60,807 nt of DNA from Acidobacteriota bacterium (GTDB lineage: Bacteria > Acidobacteriota > Blastocatellia > Chloracidobacteriales > Chloracidobacteriaceae), in the NCBI GenBank assembly GCA_016208495.1, contig JACQXX010000112.1, positions 68,616 through 129,422 on the forward strand, read 5' to 3'. Made by a program: the position numbers and the translations under genes. Positions 1-7,531 of this stretch are shown here, piece by piece. Position 1 is the stretch's first letter, and the number at the start of each line of letters is the position of its first letter. Under the pieces are notes generated by a model, which was not told the origin of the DNA, searched no databases, and worked only from the letters and a program-made list of their open reading frames with translations.

Positions 1-170
1 ATCGGGTTCAGGGTTCAGGGTTCAGGGTTTCGGCGATGAGTTGACTGATCCCACTCAAGATGAAGACTGGGGAACTGGCGGGTACCACTCAACGTGGAGT
101 ATCTGGCTCTGAACCCTGAACCCTGAACCCTGAACCCTGGTGGTATGATATTTCCATCCGACTCCCTTAG
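1..170. repeat. TTCAGGG-bounded intergenic element, copy 1
   Basis: Three GGGTTCA units plus a partial one (4-29) and four TGAACCC units (110-137) flank a core at 30-109. The following stretch, 138-170, is also repeated elsewhere. Core, arrays and right flank recur in inverted orientation at 58746-58918, and core plus arrays recur at 27421-27567. The core is conserved between copies, so this is a dispersed element, not just slipped heptamers. No ORF is credible inside. Confidence 0.85.
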
Positions 171-187
171 GTCAATGGGTAGGGTTA

Positions 188-1054
188 TCAAAGCCCACCC
201 GCTGACGCAGGCGGTACTGACTCGCTCAAAAGCTTCTGAGTCACAACTTTGCCGGATTCAATCAACGCTTCCAGGCCGTTGGTTCGATACAAAACAGTCG
301 CTTTCCCAAGTGTGTCCGGTGTGACCGTCACAATTGGAATCTGGGGAAATTGAGCCTGTAACTGATTGATTTTGAGACTATTTTCCTGACGGTGCTCGAT
401 TCGGTTTGAAATATCAACCGCCAGTATTTGAGCTGGACGAAATGGCTCGGAAAACAGTTTATCAACCGGAAGTTTATTGGTCACGCCGCCATCAATGAGC
501 CGGAGTTTGCGGCTTCCGGCCAGACATTCCCGAGGTGGAAAAATCCCAGGAATTGCCACGGCGCCACGGAGCGCATCATTGAGCCGGAGTTCCTGTTGCA
601 GATTGTGACAAACGATCTCTTCGCGATGTTCGAGGTCATAGGCGACGAGTCCAATTCGTTCAACGCCATGAAACAACCGGTCACCGGGCAGATTGGAAAG
701 TCGGTCCAGATATTCCGGGATGATACCTGCCAGACGTCGAAACCGGTGCTGAATGGGAGGCGAAAACCGCCGCAGAAATGCCCACCCGAGCAAGTGTCGC
801 GAACTCATCCCCAACCCTAATTTCCGCATCGTCGGCACATCAAGCCCAACGGCGGCATAGTAGGTCAAAATCAACGCTCCGACACTCGTGCCCACAATCT
901 CCGCCAGATGAAACCCTTGTTCAGAAAGGACTTCGAGCACGCCAAGATGTGCCAGTCCTCGAACTCCACCTCCACCCAGAACAACACTCAACGGCAAGTC
1001 TTTGCGAAGCACATCTTGAAGTTGAACCAGCGAACCAGAGTAGCTATTCCTCAT
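188..1054 (-). CDS. Patatin-like phospholipase
   Basis: Predicted acyl hydrolase (288 aa) of the bacterial patatin family, which uses a Ser-Asp dyad to cleave acyl esters of lipids. Visible motifs are the glycine-rich oxyanion loop GGGGVRG (residues 27-33), the nucleophile elbow GTSVG with Ser57, and DGG near residue 190 carrying the catalytic Asp. No signal peptide is evident, so it is probably cytoplasmic or peripheral. It lies just downstream of the PBP1A gene on the same strand. Its start codon is the last unit of a CATAATT array (AATTATG on this strand), so the start depends on the repeat; no clear ribosome site precedes it. The last residues (VPPASAGGL) are encoded by the end of a dispersed repeat at 191-220. 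Family call is firm; substrate unknown. Confidence 0.88.
   Translation of the reverse strand: MRNSYSGSLVQLQDVLRKDLPLSVVLGGGGVRGLAHLGVLEVLSEQGFHLAEIVGTSVGALILTYYAAVGLDVPTMRKLGLGMSSRHLLGWAFLRRFSPPIQHRFRRLAGIIPEYLDRLSNLPGDRLFHGVERIGLVAYDLEHREEIVCHNLQQELRLNDALRGAVAIPGIFPPRECLAGSRKLRLIDGGVTNKLPVDKLFSEPFRPAQILAVDISNRIEHRQENSLKINQLQAQFPQIPIVTVTPDTLGKATVLYRTNGLEALIESGKVVTQKLLSESVPPASAGGL
191..220. repeat. Single arm of the GTACCGCC element inside the patatin 3' end
   Basis: The stretch CCCACCCGCTGACGCAGGCG followed by GTACTGA matches the right arm of the 92-bp inverted-repeat element at 44696-44787. Here only one arm is present. It forms the last codons of the patatin gene just before its TGA stop. 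Confidence 0.8.
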
Positions 1055-1082
1055 AATTCATAATTCATAATTCATAATTCAT
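1052..1082. repeat. CATAATT heptamer array filling the PBP1A-patatin gap
   Basis: Four CATAATT units plus a partial unit occupy the whole space between the PBP1A stop (1083-1085) and the patatin start. On the minus strand every unit contains an ATG, spaced 7 nt apart and therefore in changing frames. A change in unit number would keep an ATG in place but alter the upstream leader. Confidence 0.85.
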
Positions 1083-3761
1083 TTACGGGTTTGGCTTCTT
1101 GGGTTTGGCAGCGGGCGGCTTGTCACCCGGCTTAACCCAACCAGTCGAAGTTGGCGGTTTTTTCTTATCGGCGCCGGTTGTGGTAGGTGGCTTCTTTTTG
1201 TCGTCACCAGCCGTCGGTTTCTTTTTGTCGTCAGTTCCAGATTTGGCCGGGTCTTTTGGCTTGGATGGCTTTGGTGGCGCTTCACTATCTCCGTCGCCCA
1301 TAATTGCCTCTTTGGCTAAATCGGCGCCGGTATCAATGGCAGACTCCTCGGCCATTTTTTCAAGCTCTTTCTGGGCTTCGCGGGTTCGAGCGGCAATCAT
1401 TGATTTGGTCTTTTCATCCGGAGGTGGGACTTCGCCAAATTTTTCAATCGGCTTGCCCTTCATATAAAAGCCCATAAACTTCGTCCACATAGGCAAGGCG
1501 GCACTTCCGCCGGTTTCGCCTTCGCCAAGTGATCGTTTCTCGCCCTGGTGTCCAATCCAGCAGCCACAGGCGACTGACGGGGTGTAGCCAATAAACCAGG
1601 CATCCGTATAATCGTTGACGGTGCCGGTTTTACCGCCGATTTCACGCTTGTTCAAGTCGCCCTGGGTCACCCCCTTGATCGCCGCCGCCGTCCCGGATTC
1701 AACCACACCTCGCATCAATGACACCATTTGACCGGCGACGTAGGGAGACAACACTTTAAATACCTGCTGTTTTTCATCATTGGCATAGTCATAAATGGTA
1801 ATTCCATTCCGGTCAGTAACCCGGCGAATGTAGTGTGGACGCGCCCGAGTCCCTTTGTTTGGAAAAACCGAGTAGGCTGACACCATTTCAACCAGCGGGA
1901 CTTCGGTGGCACCAAGCGCGGATGGGAGAAAGGGCGCCATCGGGTTGGTGATCCCAAACCGTTTGACCATTTCCGTTCCTTTGGGAATTCCAACTGATTT
2001 TAAAAGGCGAACGGCTGGAATGTTTCGAGATTTGGCTAATGCCGTGCTCAAGGGAATAGCCCCTGAAAACGTGCCGTCATAATTGCGCGGCGACCAGTTT
2101 CCCTGGGTAAACGGAGAGTCAAGCACCAGGCTCTCTGGTTTCCACCCGTTCTCAACGGCTGCGGCATACACAAAGGGTTTAAACGCAGAGCCGGTCTGGC
2201 GATTCCCCTGTGTGGCATTGTTAAATCGCGAGATTGAAAAATCGTAGCCACCAACCATGGCGGTGACTTCGCCGGTTTTGGTTTCAATGCACAGCAACGC
2301 GCCCGTTACTTTTGGAACGACCTGCAATTCAACTGATAATTCAAATGGGTCGCCTTGTGGTTCAGTTTTCGGTTTCTTTTTGGTTTCTTTCTCGCTTCCT
2401 GATTCAGTCTTTGGTTTGGCTTCTTTCTTTTCCTCTTCCTTGTCTTTGTCGGGCTGATTCATTTTCTTGATTTGAAAAACAGCTAAATCTCCGACTTTGA
2501 ATACTTTCGATGGAGCTTGCCCGGCAATGGCAATTTCCTTTTCGGTGACGACGGCGTGGTAATCCCCAAACGACACCCTGGCATCGCGGCTGTTTACCTC
2601 GGTAATCAACCCATACACATACATGCCTTCGGCGAGGGTCAGGCTCCATTCCGGGTGTTTGTATTTGTTGATGTCTTTCACGCCTTGATCGAAGATGTTG
2701 TCGAGTTCACCGCGCCATTTGCTCCCGTGACGCTGAGCATACGAGTGCAATCCGGCACGAACCGCCTGGACGGCTCTGATTTGGGCTTCGGCATCAACCG
2801 TGGTAATCACCTTATAGCCCAGGGAGTGGGTTTCACGGGAACCAAACTTGTTTTCAAGTTCACGGCGGACTTCTTCAACAAAAAAGGCATACGGCCCGCT
2901 GGTGTTGGTTTCCCGCGGCGTCAGGTTGAGTTTAATCGGTTTGCTTTTGGCGGCTTCGCCTTCAGCGGCGGAAATAAAGCCTTCTTCAACCATGCCGTTG
3001 ATGACCAGGTTGCGGCGATTCAATGATTTTTCCGGATTGAGGGCGGGTGAATAATTTGACGGCGCTTTAGGAATGGCGGCAAGGGTGGCGCATTCTTCAA
3101 TGGTTAAATCTTTGGCTGACTTTCCGAAATAATACTGGGCGCCAGCTTCAACCCCGTAGGCCCCGCCCCCAAGGTTGATCTGATTGGCATAGAGTTCAAA
3201 AATTTGGTGCTTGCTGAATTCCCGTTCGATTTGCAACGACAAAATGGCTTCTTTGATTTTGCGGGTGTAGGTGCGTTCATCGGTTAAAAACAGCATTTTG
3301 GAAAGCTGCTGGGTCAAGGTTGAACCGCCCTCCACTGTCCGACCAGCCAGTGTGTTTTTGACCAGTGCTCGGGCAATTCCAATCGGGTCAACGCCAAGGT
3401 GCTTTTCAAACCGGGCGTCTTCGATGGCTAAGATGGCATGCCGCATATGTGGTGGGATCTCGTCATAGCTGAGTGGAATTCGCCGTTCCAGGGCGAATTC
3501 GCCAATGACCGATTTCCCATCTGAAGCATACACCTGGGTAATTCCCCACGGCTGGTAGCTCGCCAGCTCGGCAACTCCCCAATCCTGGCCAGCCAGACTG
3601 CTTTGATATGCCACCGCCAGTCCTGTCAGGCTACCAGCCAGCGCGGAGAGCAACAATACGGCTAAAAAAGTAGACTTCCGAAAAAACCGCTGCACGACCG
3701 CAGGCTTATTCTTTCGGGAATTATCTAATTCAGATCGAGAAAAAACACTGTTTACAGGCAT
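1083..3761 (-). CDS. Penicillin-binding protein 1A family (transglycosylase/transpeptidase)
   Basis: Bifunctional class A PBP (892 aa) that polymerises and cross-links peptidoglycan in the periplasm. A membrane anchor lies near residues 31-53. The GT51 domain follows, with EDARFEKHLGVD (catalytic Glu, about residue 112) and GGSTLTQQLSKM. The penicillin-binding domain shows SAFK (SxxK), SRN (SxN) and KTGT, so the active site looks intact. Odd features are a Lys/Glu-rich low-complexity insert between the two catalytic domains (about residues 435-470) and a Lys/Pro-rich C-terminal tail with repeated DKKKP units. The start follows GAGGTG at 6 nt spacing. It is transcribed toward patatin with only a repeat between them. 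The unqualified symbol mrcA/ponA is not assigned because class A PBPs have several paralogues. Confidence 0.95.
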   Translation of the reverse strand: MPVNSVFSRSELDNSRKNKPAVVQRFFRKSTFLAVLLLSALAGSLTGLAVAYQSSLAGQDWGVAELASYQPWGITQVYASDGKSVIGEFALERRIPLSYDEIPPHMRHAILAIEDARFEKHLGVDPIGIARALVKNTLAGRTVEGGSTLTQQLSKMLFLTDERTYTRKIKEAILSLQIEREFSKHQIFELYANQINLGGGAYGVEAGAQYYFGKSAKDLTIEECATLAAIPKAPSNYSPALNPEKSLNRRNLVINGMVEEGFISAAEGEAAKSKPIKLNLTPRETNTSGPYAFFVEEVRRELENKFGSRETHSLGYKVITTVDAEAQIRAVQAVRAGLHSYAQRHGSKWRGELDNIFDQGVKDINKYKHPEWSLTLAEGMYVYGLITEVNSRDARVSFGDYHAVVTEKEIAIAGQAPSKVFKVGDLAVFQIKKMNQPDKDKEEEKKEAKPKTESGSEKETKKKPKTEPQGDPFELSVELQVVPKVTGALLCIETKTGEVTAMVGGYDFSISRFNNATQGNRQTGSAFKPFVYAAAVENGWKPESLVLDSPFTQGNWSPRNYDGTFSGAIPLSTALAKSRNIPAVRLLKSVGIPKGTEMVKRFGITNPMAPFLPSALGATEVPLVEMVSAYSVFPNKGTRARPHYIRRVTDRNGITIYDYANDEKQQVFKVLSPYVAGQMVSLMRGVVESGTAAAIKGVTQGDLNKREIGGKTGTVNDYTDAWFIGYTPSVACGCWIGHQGEKRSLGEGETGGSAALPMWTKFMGFYMKGKPIEKFGEVPPPDEKTKSMIAARTREAQKELEKMAEESAIDTGADLAKEAIMGDGDSEAPPKPSKPKDPAKSGTDDKKKPTAGDDKKKPPTTTGADKKKPPTSTGWVKPGDKPPAAKPKKPNP

Positions 3762-3966
3762 GAAAGCACCTCACTCTGACTGCATGACGAATGAATAATG
3801 TGGTTAGTGGTTAGTGGTTAGTGGTTAGGGAGCGTTAAAAAATAAGTTCCTGGGGCGCGTTCTGCCACGTCCAGGTTTTGGTCTTGCACCGCGAAGCGTT
3901 GCCGTTCGGATAGGGAGGTCGGTTGGCCGCTTTGGGCCTACCACCGGATCCAAAGGCCACCCCTTG

Positions 3967-4022
3967 GTGCTCCCCCACTTCGCCCGCGCCCCGCAGGGGG
4001 CGCGGGCGAAGTGGGGGAGCAC
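3967..4022. repeat. Perfect 26-bp inverted repeat with 4-nt loop
   Basis: Arms 3967-3992 and 3997-4022 are exact reverse complements separated by GCAG. The sequence is GC-rich and lacks a T-tract, so it is not a standard intrinsic terminator. It resembles a REP-type palindrome. Similar arm-plus-triloop hairpins, with different sequence, lie at 4264-4312 and 29158-29196. Confidence 0.9.
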
Positions 4023-4163
4023 TGGAGAGGACGAACCTGTTCCCGGTGGTAGCTCACAAAGCTTCGCAACCACCGGCTATCCGAACTGCAGCCCTCCGGG
4101 ATGCTCAATCCAAATGCCTGATTCCCAAACGAAAACGGGAAATTGATTTTTTACAATCCCTTA

Positions 4164-4415
4164 GTACTACAGCGAGGTTTCGGTTTTAACCTGCGAAGCG
4201 GGTGATGGCTCGTAGCCCAGGGTGGAGTCTTCGAAACCCTGGGTTGACGGCCATTCCCAATTTCTCCCGCCCCACCGGCAACCGCCTATGGCGGTTGCCG
4301 GTGGGGCGGGAGGGAGGTCGGGCCGTTGGTCCCAGGTTGCACCCTGGGCTAGCGTGCCTGCTGCCCAGTTCCTGGGCTCAACACTCGGTTTTTTATTAAA
4401 ACCTCGCTGTAGTAC
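4164..4415. mobile_element. 252-bp non-autonomous element with GTAC inverted ends
   Basis: The ends are perfect inverted repeats: GTACTACAGCGAGGTTT at 4164-4180 and its complement at 4399-4415. The flanks are TTA on the left and TAA on the right. Inside is a 23-bp-arm hairpin with a 3-nt loop (4264-4286/4290-4312). The interior shares blocks (CCCTGGGCTACGAGCC-type and CACCCGCTTCG) with the region 29070-29290. There is no transposase ORF. MITE-like by structure; mobility is inferred. Confidence 0.65.
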
Positions 4416-4539
4416 TAATCACTAATCACTAATCACTAAATGGTTCTTCATTCTTAACTGGATCTGTCGGTTTACCACACTGCCTTAGGGTCTGTGAAGC
4501 AATTTGCGAAAATTGCCTGCCTGAGTGCGGAGGCTGCTT

Positions 4540-4569
4540 TTGACAAATTCGAGGAACTTAGTGTAAATG
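4540..4569 (+). promoter_or_regulatory. Possible promoter for the FmdB-type gene
   Basis: A perfect TTGACA (4540-4545) is followed 17-18 nt later by a weak -10 candidate (TGTAAATG, around 4562-4569). It lies about 55 bp before the start at 4623. The -10 match is poor, so this is tentative. Confidence 0.3.
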
Positions 4570-4622
4570 ATTATATCGAATAATCTTTTTGTCTTTCATT
4601 CGGAGGTGTTTTAAAAGCCAAT

Positions 4623-4940
4623 ATGCCAATCTATGAGTACGTCTGTGAAAAGTGTCATGAGCACGTTGAAGTCATTCAGAAGATTTCAGACTCTCCGCTA
4701 ACAACCTGTCCGAAGTGCGACTCTGACACACTTCATAAGAAAATCTCACAATCCAGTTTCGCATTTAAGGGGTCAGGTTGGTATGTGAGCGACTACGCTG
4801 GAAAATCCACTTCACCAGCAAGCAGCAAGAACTCCTCAGATGAGGTGACTTCGTCTGAAAAACCAAAAACCGAACCTGCAACCAGTTCGACGACCAGCGG
4901 GGACGACACATCATCCCCATCAACCACAGCAGCAGCGTGA
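4623..4940 (+). CDS. FmdB-family zinc ribbon protein
   Basis: Small protein (105 aa) that opens MPIYEYVCEKC, the hallmark of the FmdB/CxxC_CXXC_SSSS regulatory-protein family. Zinc would be bound by CEKC (residues 8-11) and CPKC (about 29-32). The FKGSGWYVSDY segment typical of the family follows. The C-terminal third is a low-complexity Ser/Thr/Pro/Glu tail, probably disordered. The molecular role of the family is poorly known; proteins of this type have been proposed as transcription regulators. GGAGGTG lies about 14 nt upstream, a rather long spacing. A terminator follows at 4968, so it is probably monocistronic. Confidence 0.9.
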   Translation: MPIYEYVCEKCHEHVEVIQKISDSPLTTCPKCDSDTLHKKISQSSFAFKGSGWYVSDYAGKSTSPASSKNSSDEVTSSEKPKTEPATSSTTSGDDTSSPSTTAAA

Positions 4941-4967
4941 TCAAATTTCGCCACCCAGGTTGTTTCG

Positions 4968-4998
4968 AAGGCAACACTCTCAAGCGTGTTGCCTTTCT
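4968..4998 (+). terminator. Intrinsic terminator after the FmdB-type gene
   Basis: A 10-bp perfect stem (AAGGCAACAC 4968-4977 with GTGTTGCCTT 4986-4995) and an 8-nt loop are followed by TCTGCTTT. It lies 28 bp after the stop codon on the same strand. Confidence 0.8.
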
Positions 4999-5126
4999 GC
5001 TTTATGGGTGATTCATTCCCGATTGTCGCCAAAAGCACGGGCTCCTGGTTGCCACGATAGGCGCCCTGTGGAATTATTGCCGGTTCAAATTTTGATCTTG
5101 AATTTTGTGTGAGGAATAAAACCGTG

Positions 5127-5726
5127 ATGAAGAAGAGTCTGCTTTTCCTGATGCTTGGCCTGGTACTGGTCTTCCCCGTGCTGACCGGATGTAATCCCAA
5201 ATCCAATCAGGCTGTGGCGGTCCTGGAGACGGAATATGGAAAAATCGTCTTTGAATTTTACCCCGAAGTGGCACCGCAACACGTCAAACAGTTTCAGGAG
5301 TTGATCAAACAGGGGTTTTATAACGGGATCGCTTTTCACCGGGTCGAAGCCAATAGTTTAATTCAAGGCGGGGACCCCAACACAATCCGCGGCCCTGAAA
5401 ATACCTGGGGACTGGGCCGTCCTGACCTGAAAACCATTCCGGCTGAATTCAGCAAGAAAAATCACATCCGGGGAACGGTTTCCGCCGCCCGCAAAGGCAA
5501 TGATAACAACAGCGCCACAACGCAATTTTTTATTTGCTGCCGTCCGCATCCAGAATGGGATAACCAGTATTCCATTTTTGGACAGGTCATTTCCGGAATG
5601 AACGTGGTGGACATCATTTCTCAGTCGCCTGTCACCGAAGGCACCACCCGCCCCCAAACCAAAACCATTATTACCAGAGCCTATCTGGATCTGCGCAGCA
5701 ATTATCCGGCAACCCCTGGCCTGTAG
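5127..5726 (+). CDS. Cyclophilin-type peptidyl-prolyl isomerase lipoprotein
   Basis: Catalyses cis-trans isomerisation of Xaa-Pro bonds during folding of exported proteins. The N-terminus is a lipoprotein signal (MKKSLLFLMLGL...) with lipobox LTGC, so the mature protein starts at that Cys and is membrane-anchored. The cyclophilin core shows FHRV, IQGGDPN, a TQFFI block and YSIFGQVISG. The usual FMIQGGD motif reads SLIQGGD here. Start chosen at ATG 5127, about 12 nt after GAGG (5111-5114); GTG at 5124 is an equally good alternative. About 199 aa. It stands alone between a terminator and a large repeat region. Confidence 0.92.
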   Translation: MKKSLLFLMLGLVLVFPVLTGCNPKSNQAVAVLETEYGKIVFEFYPEVAPQHVKQFQELIKQGFYNGIAFHRVEANSLIQGGDPNTIRGPENTWGLGRPDLKTIPAEFSKKNHIRGTVSAARKGNDNNSATTQFFICCRPHPEWDNQYSIFGQVISGMNVVDIISQSPVTEGTTRPQTKTIITRAYLDLRSNYPATPGL

Positions 5727-5728
5727 AA

Positions 5729-6268
5729 ATGAAGAATGAAGAATGAGGAAAGTGGTTAGTGGTTAGTGGTTAGTGGTTGGTCCTTGGTTTTTCGCTCTTG
5801 GTTCTTGGTTCTTCTTTGAAAGTATTGATTCCTAAGTACAAGTCCCCATAAATGGGGGATGGAATTTCGGTGATTCCGAATTGGCTTTCGCCCGGATGGG
5901 CGCCGGACAATAGCCGGTGGTTTGCCGCTTTGGGCACACCACCGGAGCTCCGGTCCGCAGTGGTTTGCGCCCGGATGGGCGCTGGAAGCTGGTTCGGGTC
6001 CCGGTTTTCGTGGAAGTTTCGACTGCTGGCTCACGACTCCTGTTCCAGCGCCCATCCGGGCGCGAACCCGTGATGGCGACTCTGTCCGGTGGCCGCGTGT
6101 CCAAAGCGACACTTGCCACCGGCGATTGTCCGGCGCCCATCCGGGCGAAAACCAATGGTTCTGCCAGCGAGTGGTCGAATTTCATCCCCCTTTTATGGGG
6201 ACTTGTACTAACCACTAACCACTAACCATTAACCACTAAATGGTTTCTTCATTCTCAATTCTTCATTC
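5729..6268. repeat. Nested GAAGAAT and TTAGTGG inverted arrays around a 373-bp insertion
   Basis: Outer arrays are GAAGAAT type (about 5729-5745 and, inverted, 6243-6268). Inside them are TTAGTGG arrays (5751-5780 and, inverted, 6208-6242) and a short TTCTTGG stretch (5795-5815). The 373-bp element sits at the centre. The flanking order matches 56030-56160, which lacks the insertion. Confidence 0.85.
5836..6208. mobile_element. 373-bp MITE-like element, copy 1
   Basis: The ends are inverted repeats starting GTACAAGTCCCCATAAA, perfect for 17 nt and continuing imperfectly to about 33 nt. Direct TAA flanks the element on both sides (5833-5835 and 6209-6211). A second copy of exactly 373 bp lies in opposite orientation at 24949-25321. 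Inside are four 15-nt CGCCCGGATGGGCGC motifs, two in each orientation (5889, 5968, 6048, 6133), which would fold into nested hairpins. There is no transposase. The 3-bp TNA duplication is known for the IS1031 subgroup of IS5; linking this element to such a transposase is inference. Confidence 0.85.
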
Positions 6269-7238
6269 CGCTGGGTTGCCAGAGCTGACGTGACCGAAGC
6301 AGGAACAACATCCGGCTATAGCGGGTGAGTTGGGCTTGATTATCAGCCAGCACCACAGACTCAGAGGCGACCTTTCCAACGCCAATCCGCTTCAAGGGCA
6401 ACCGTTCAGTACTTTTTTCAAGCGGCCAAACCGGTTCCATCAAACGGGTTATCTCGCGAAATGACCGATCCATGGTGGCTTGAGTCGCTTTTTCAGTCAG
6501 TATGGCGCACAACTCCCGAAAATTTTCAGCGACCAGCAGCCGCTTTCGATTCCCCAAACAGGAATAATCAAACGAATCAGACCGGATTCGGAAATGCTGC
6601 CGGAGGGTCTCACCAAAAAAATCAATCGTGAGTTCTTCGGTCATATTCTCTGAAACATCTTTAATTTCCCGTCCCCGACCATACATGCTATTGGCTTCAA
6701 CAACCTGTGTTTGTTTGAACCGAAGCGAGCCAAACACCAATAGCGTCAGGCCCTGCCAGGGTATTTTCGCCAATAAATTCTGGTCGGCGCCCCAGATATC
6801 AAGGGTTTCAGATTGCCAGGCAACCTGCCGAACGCGTTGTGGAAATTGTTTCAGTTGGAGGTCTTCATCACGGATAATTGCCGTTCGGACCCCAGCCCCA
6901 AGCAGCCGATGACGGGTCAGAGTGGCATCAGATTCATCTTGGAGCCGCACAATTGGCAACGGGGTTTTGGCCTGCAGGTACAAATCAATCAATTCGGCGG
7001 ACAACCGGGTCACGATTTCGATCTCATGCCGTGTATGCTGGTCAATCAGGCTTTCATCAGGAAAGAAAATCAGATTCACCCCAAGTTCAGTTTCTTCCAT
7101 AGGTCGCACAATCGGCAGCTTTTGGAACTCAGCACCTTCAATAACCGGAAGTTGTCCGCCACAGTAAATACATAACAGCCGCTGGGAATTGTTATTTCGA
7201 TTACAGAGCGGACAGGCCACAAAGGTTACTTCGACCAC
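6255..7238 (-). CDS. Zinc-ribbon protein of unknown function
   Basis: 327 aa, not assigned to a characterised family. The N-terminus has a four-cysteine zinc ribbon (C9, C12, C23, C26 in the form CPLC...CIYC). The rest, about residues 40-327, looks like a soluble mixed alpha/beta protein with no signal peptide or membrane helix. Segments such as DEDLQLKQFP and the Arg-rich RYSRMLFLLRSRQLW near the C-terminus carry no motif I can name. The start is GTG at 7236-7238, preceded by GAGGT at about 7 nt, which supports it over later ATG codons. It is flanked by repeat regions on both sides, so probably monocistronic. The gene is real by length and composition; function is open. Confidence 0.8.
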   Translation of the reverse strand: MVEVTFVACPLCNRNNNSQRLLCIYCGGQLPVIEGAEFQKLPIVRPMEETELGVNLIFFPDESLIDQHTRHEIEIVTRLSAELIDLYLQAKTPLPIVRLQDESDATLTRHRLLGAGVRTAIIRDEDLQLKQFPQRVRQVAWQSETLDIWGADQNLLAKIPWQGLTLLVFGSLRFKQTQVVEANSMYGRGREIKDVSENMTEELTIDFFGETLRQHFRIRSDSFDYSCLGNRKRLLVAENFRELCAILTEKATQATMDRSFREITRLMEPVWPLEKSTERLPLKRIGVGKVASESVVLADNQAQLTRYSRMLFLLRSRQLWQPSGMKN

Positions 7239-7318
7239 GGGAGATACCTCGCTTTTTGATTTTTCGCAGGGTTGAACTGTTGATGGTTGGGCCTGGGACT
7301 GAGCCTATGAGCGCCAAT

Positions 7319-7510
7319 CTGGACAAGGGGACAAGGAGACAAAGAGACAAGGAGTTGGGGAAACAAGGAGACAAACACTCATGGTTTCAGTTCACACTTC
7401 TGATTAGAGATGAGTTCGGGTCACACAAACTGGTTTGATGTCCCCTTGTCCCCTTGTCCCATTGTCCCCTTGTCTCAAACAGGCTCAATTTTCCTTATCC
7501 TGGCGCTTAC
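7319..7510. repeat. GACAAGG-type 8-bp arrays in inverted orientation
   Basis: Units of about 8 bp (GACAAGGG/GACAAGGA, degenerate) at 7319-7375 are mirrored by CCTTGTCC units at 7439-7477. The right flank TTCCTTATCCTGGCGCTTAC (7491-7510) matches the outer inverted repeat of the related element at 42507-42713. The gap between the zinc-ribbon gene and the HtrA stop holds no gene. Confidence 0.75.
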
Positions 7511-7531
7511 GGCCCTGCTTCTTCAGCCTAC

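Larger units (their letters stand above)
3799..4440. repeat. Gap bounded by inverted TTAGTGG-type arrays
   Basis: The long gap upstream of PBP1A holds about four TTAGTGG units (3800-3828) and an inverted, slightly different ATCACTA array (4416-4438). Between them lie a long hairpin (3967-4022) and a GTAC-ended element (4164-4415). Region 3840-3966 has GC-rich, non-coding-looking sequence. ORFs here run both ways through the palindromes and are not credible genes. Confidence 0.75.

Noticed and set aside
1-137. Telomere-like TTCAGGG repeats marking a chromosome end
   Set aside because: The same element occurs internally at 27.4 and 58.8 kb, so it is interspersed, not terminal.
2517-3026. 169-aa plus-strand ORF opposite PBP1A
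   Set aside because: Lies fully within conserved PBP coding sequence; composition is that of a reverse-strand shadow.
5756-6225. Overlapping ORFs of 73-127 aa on both strands in the 373-bp element
   Set aside because: They translate palindromic hairpin arms in both directions and recur in the second copy; no ribosome site or protein-like composition. Same for 24878-25388.
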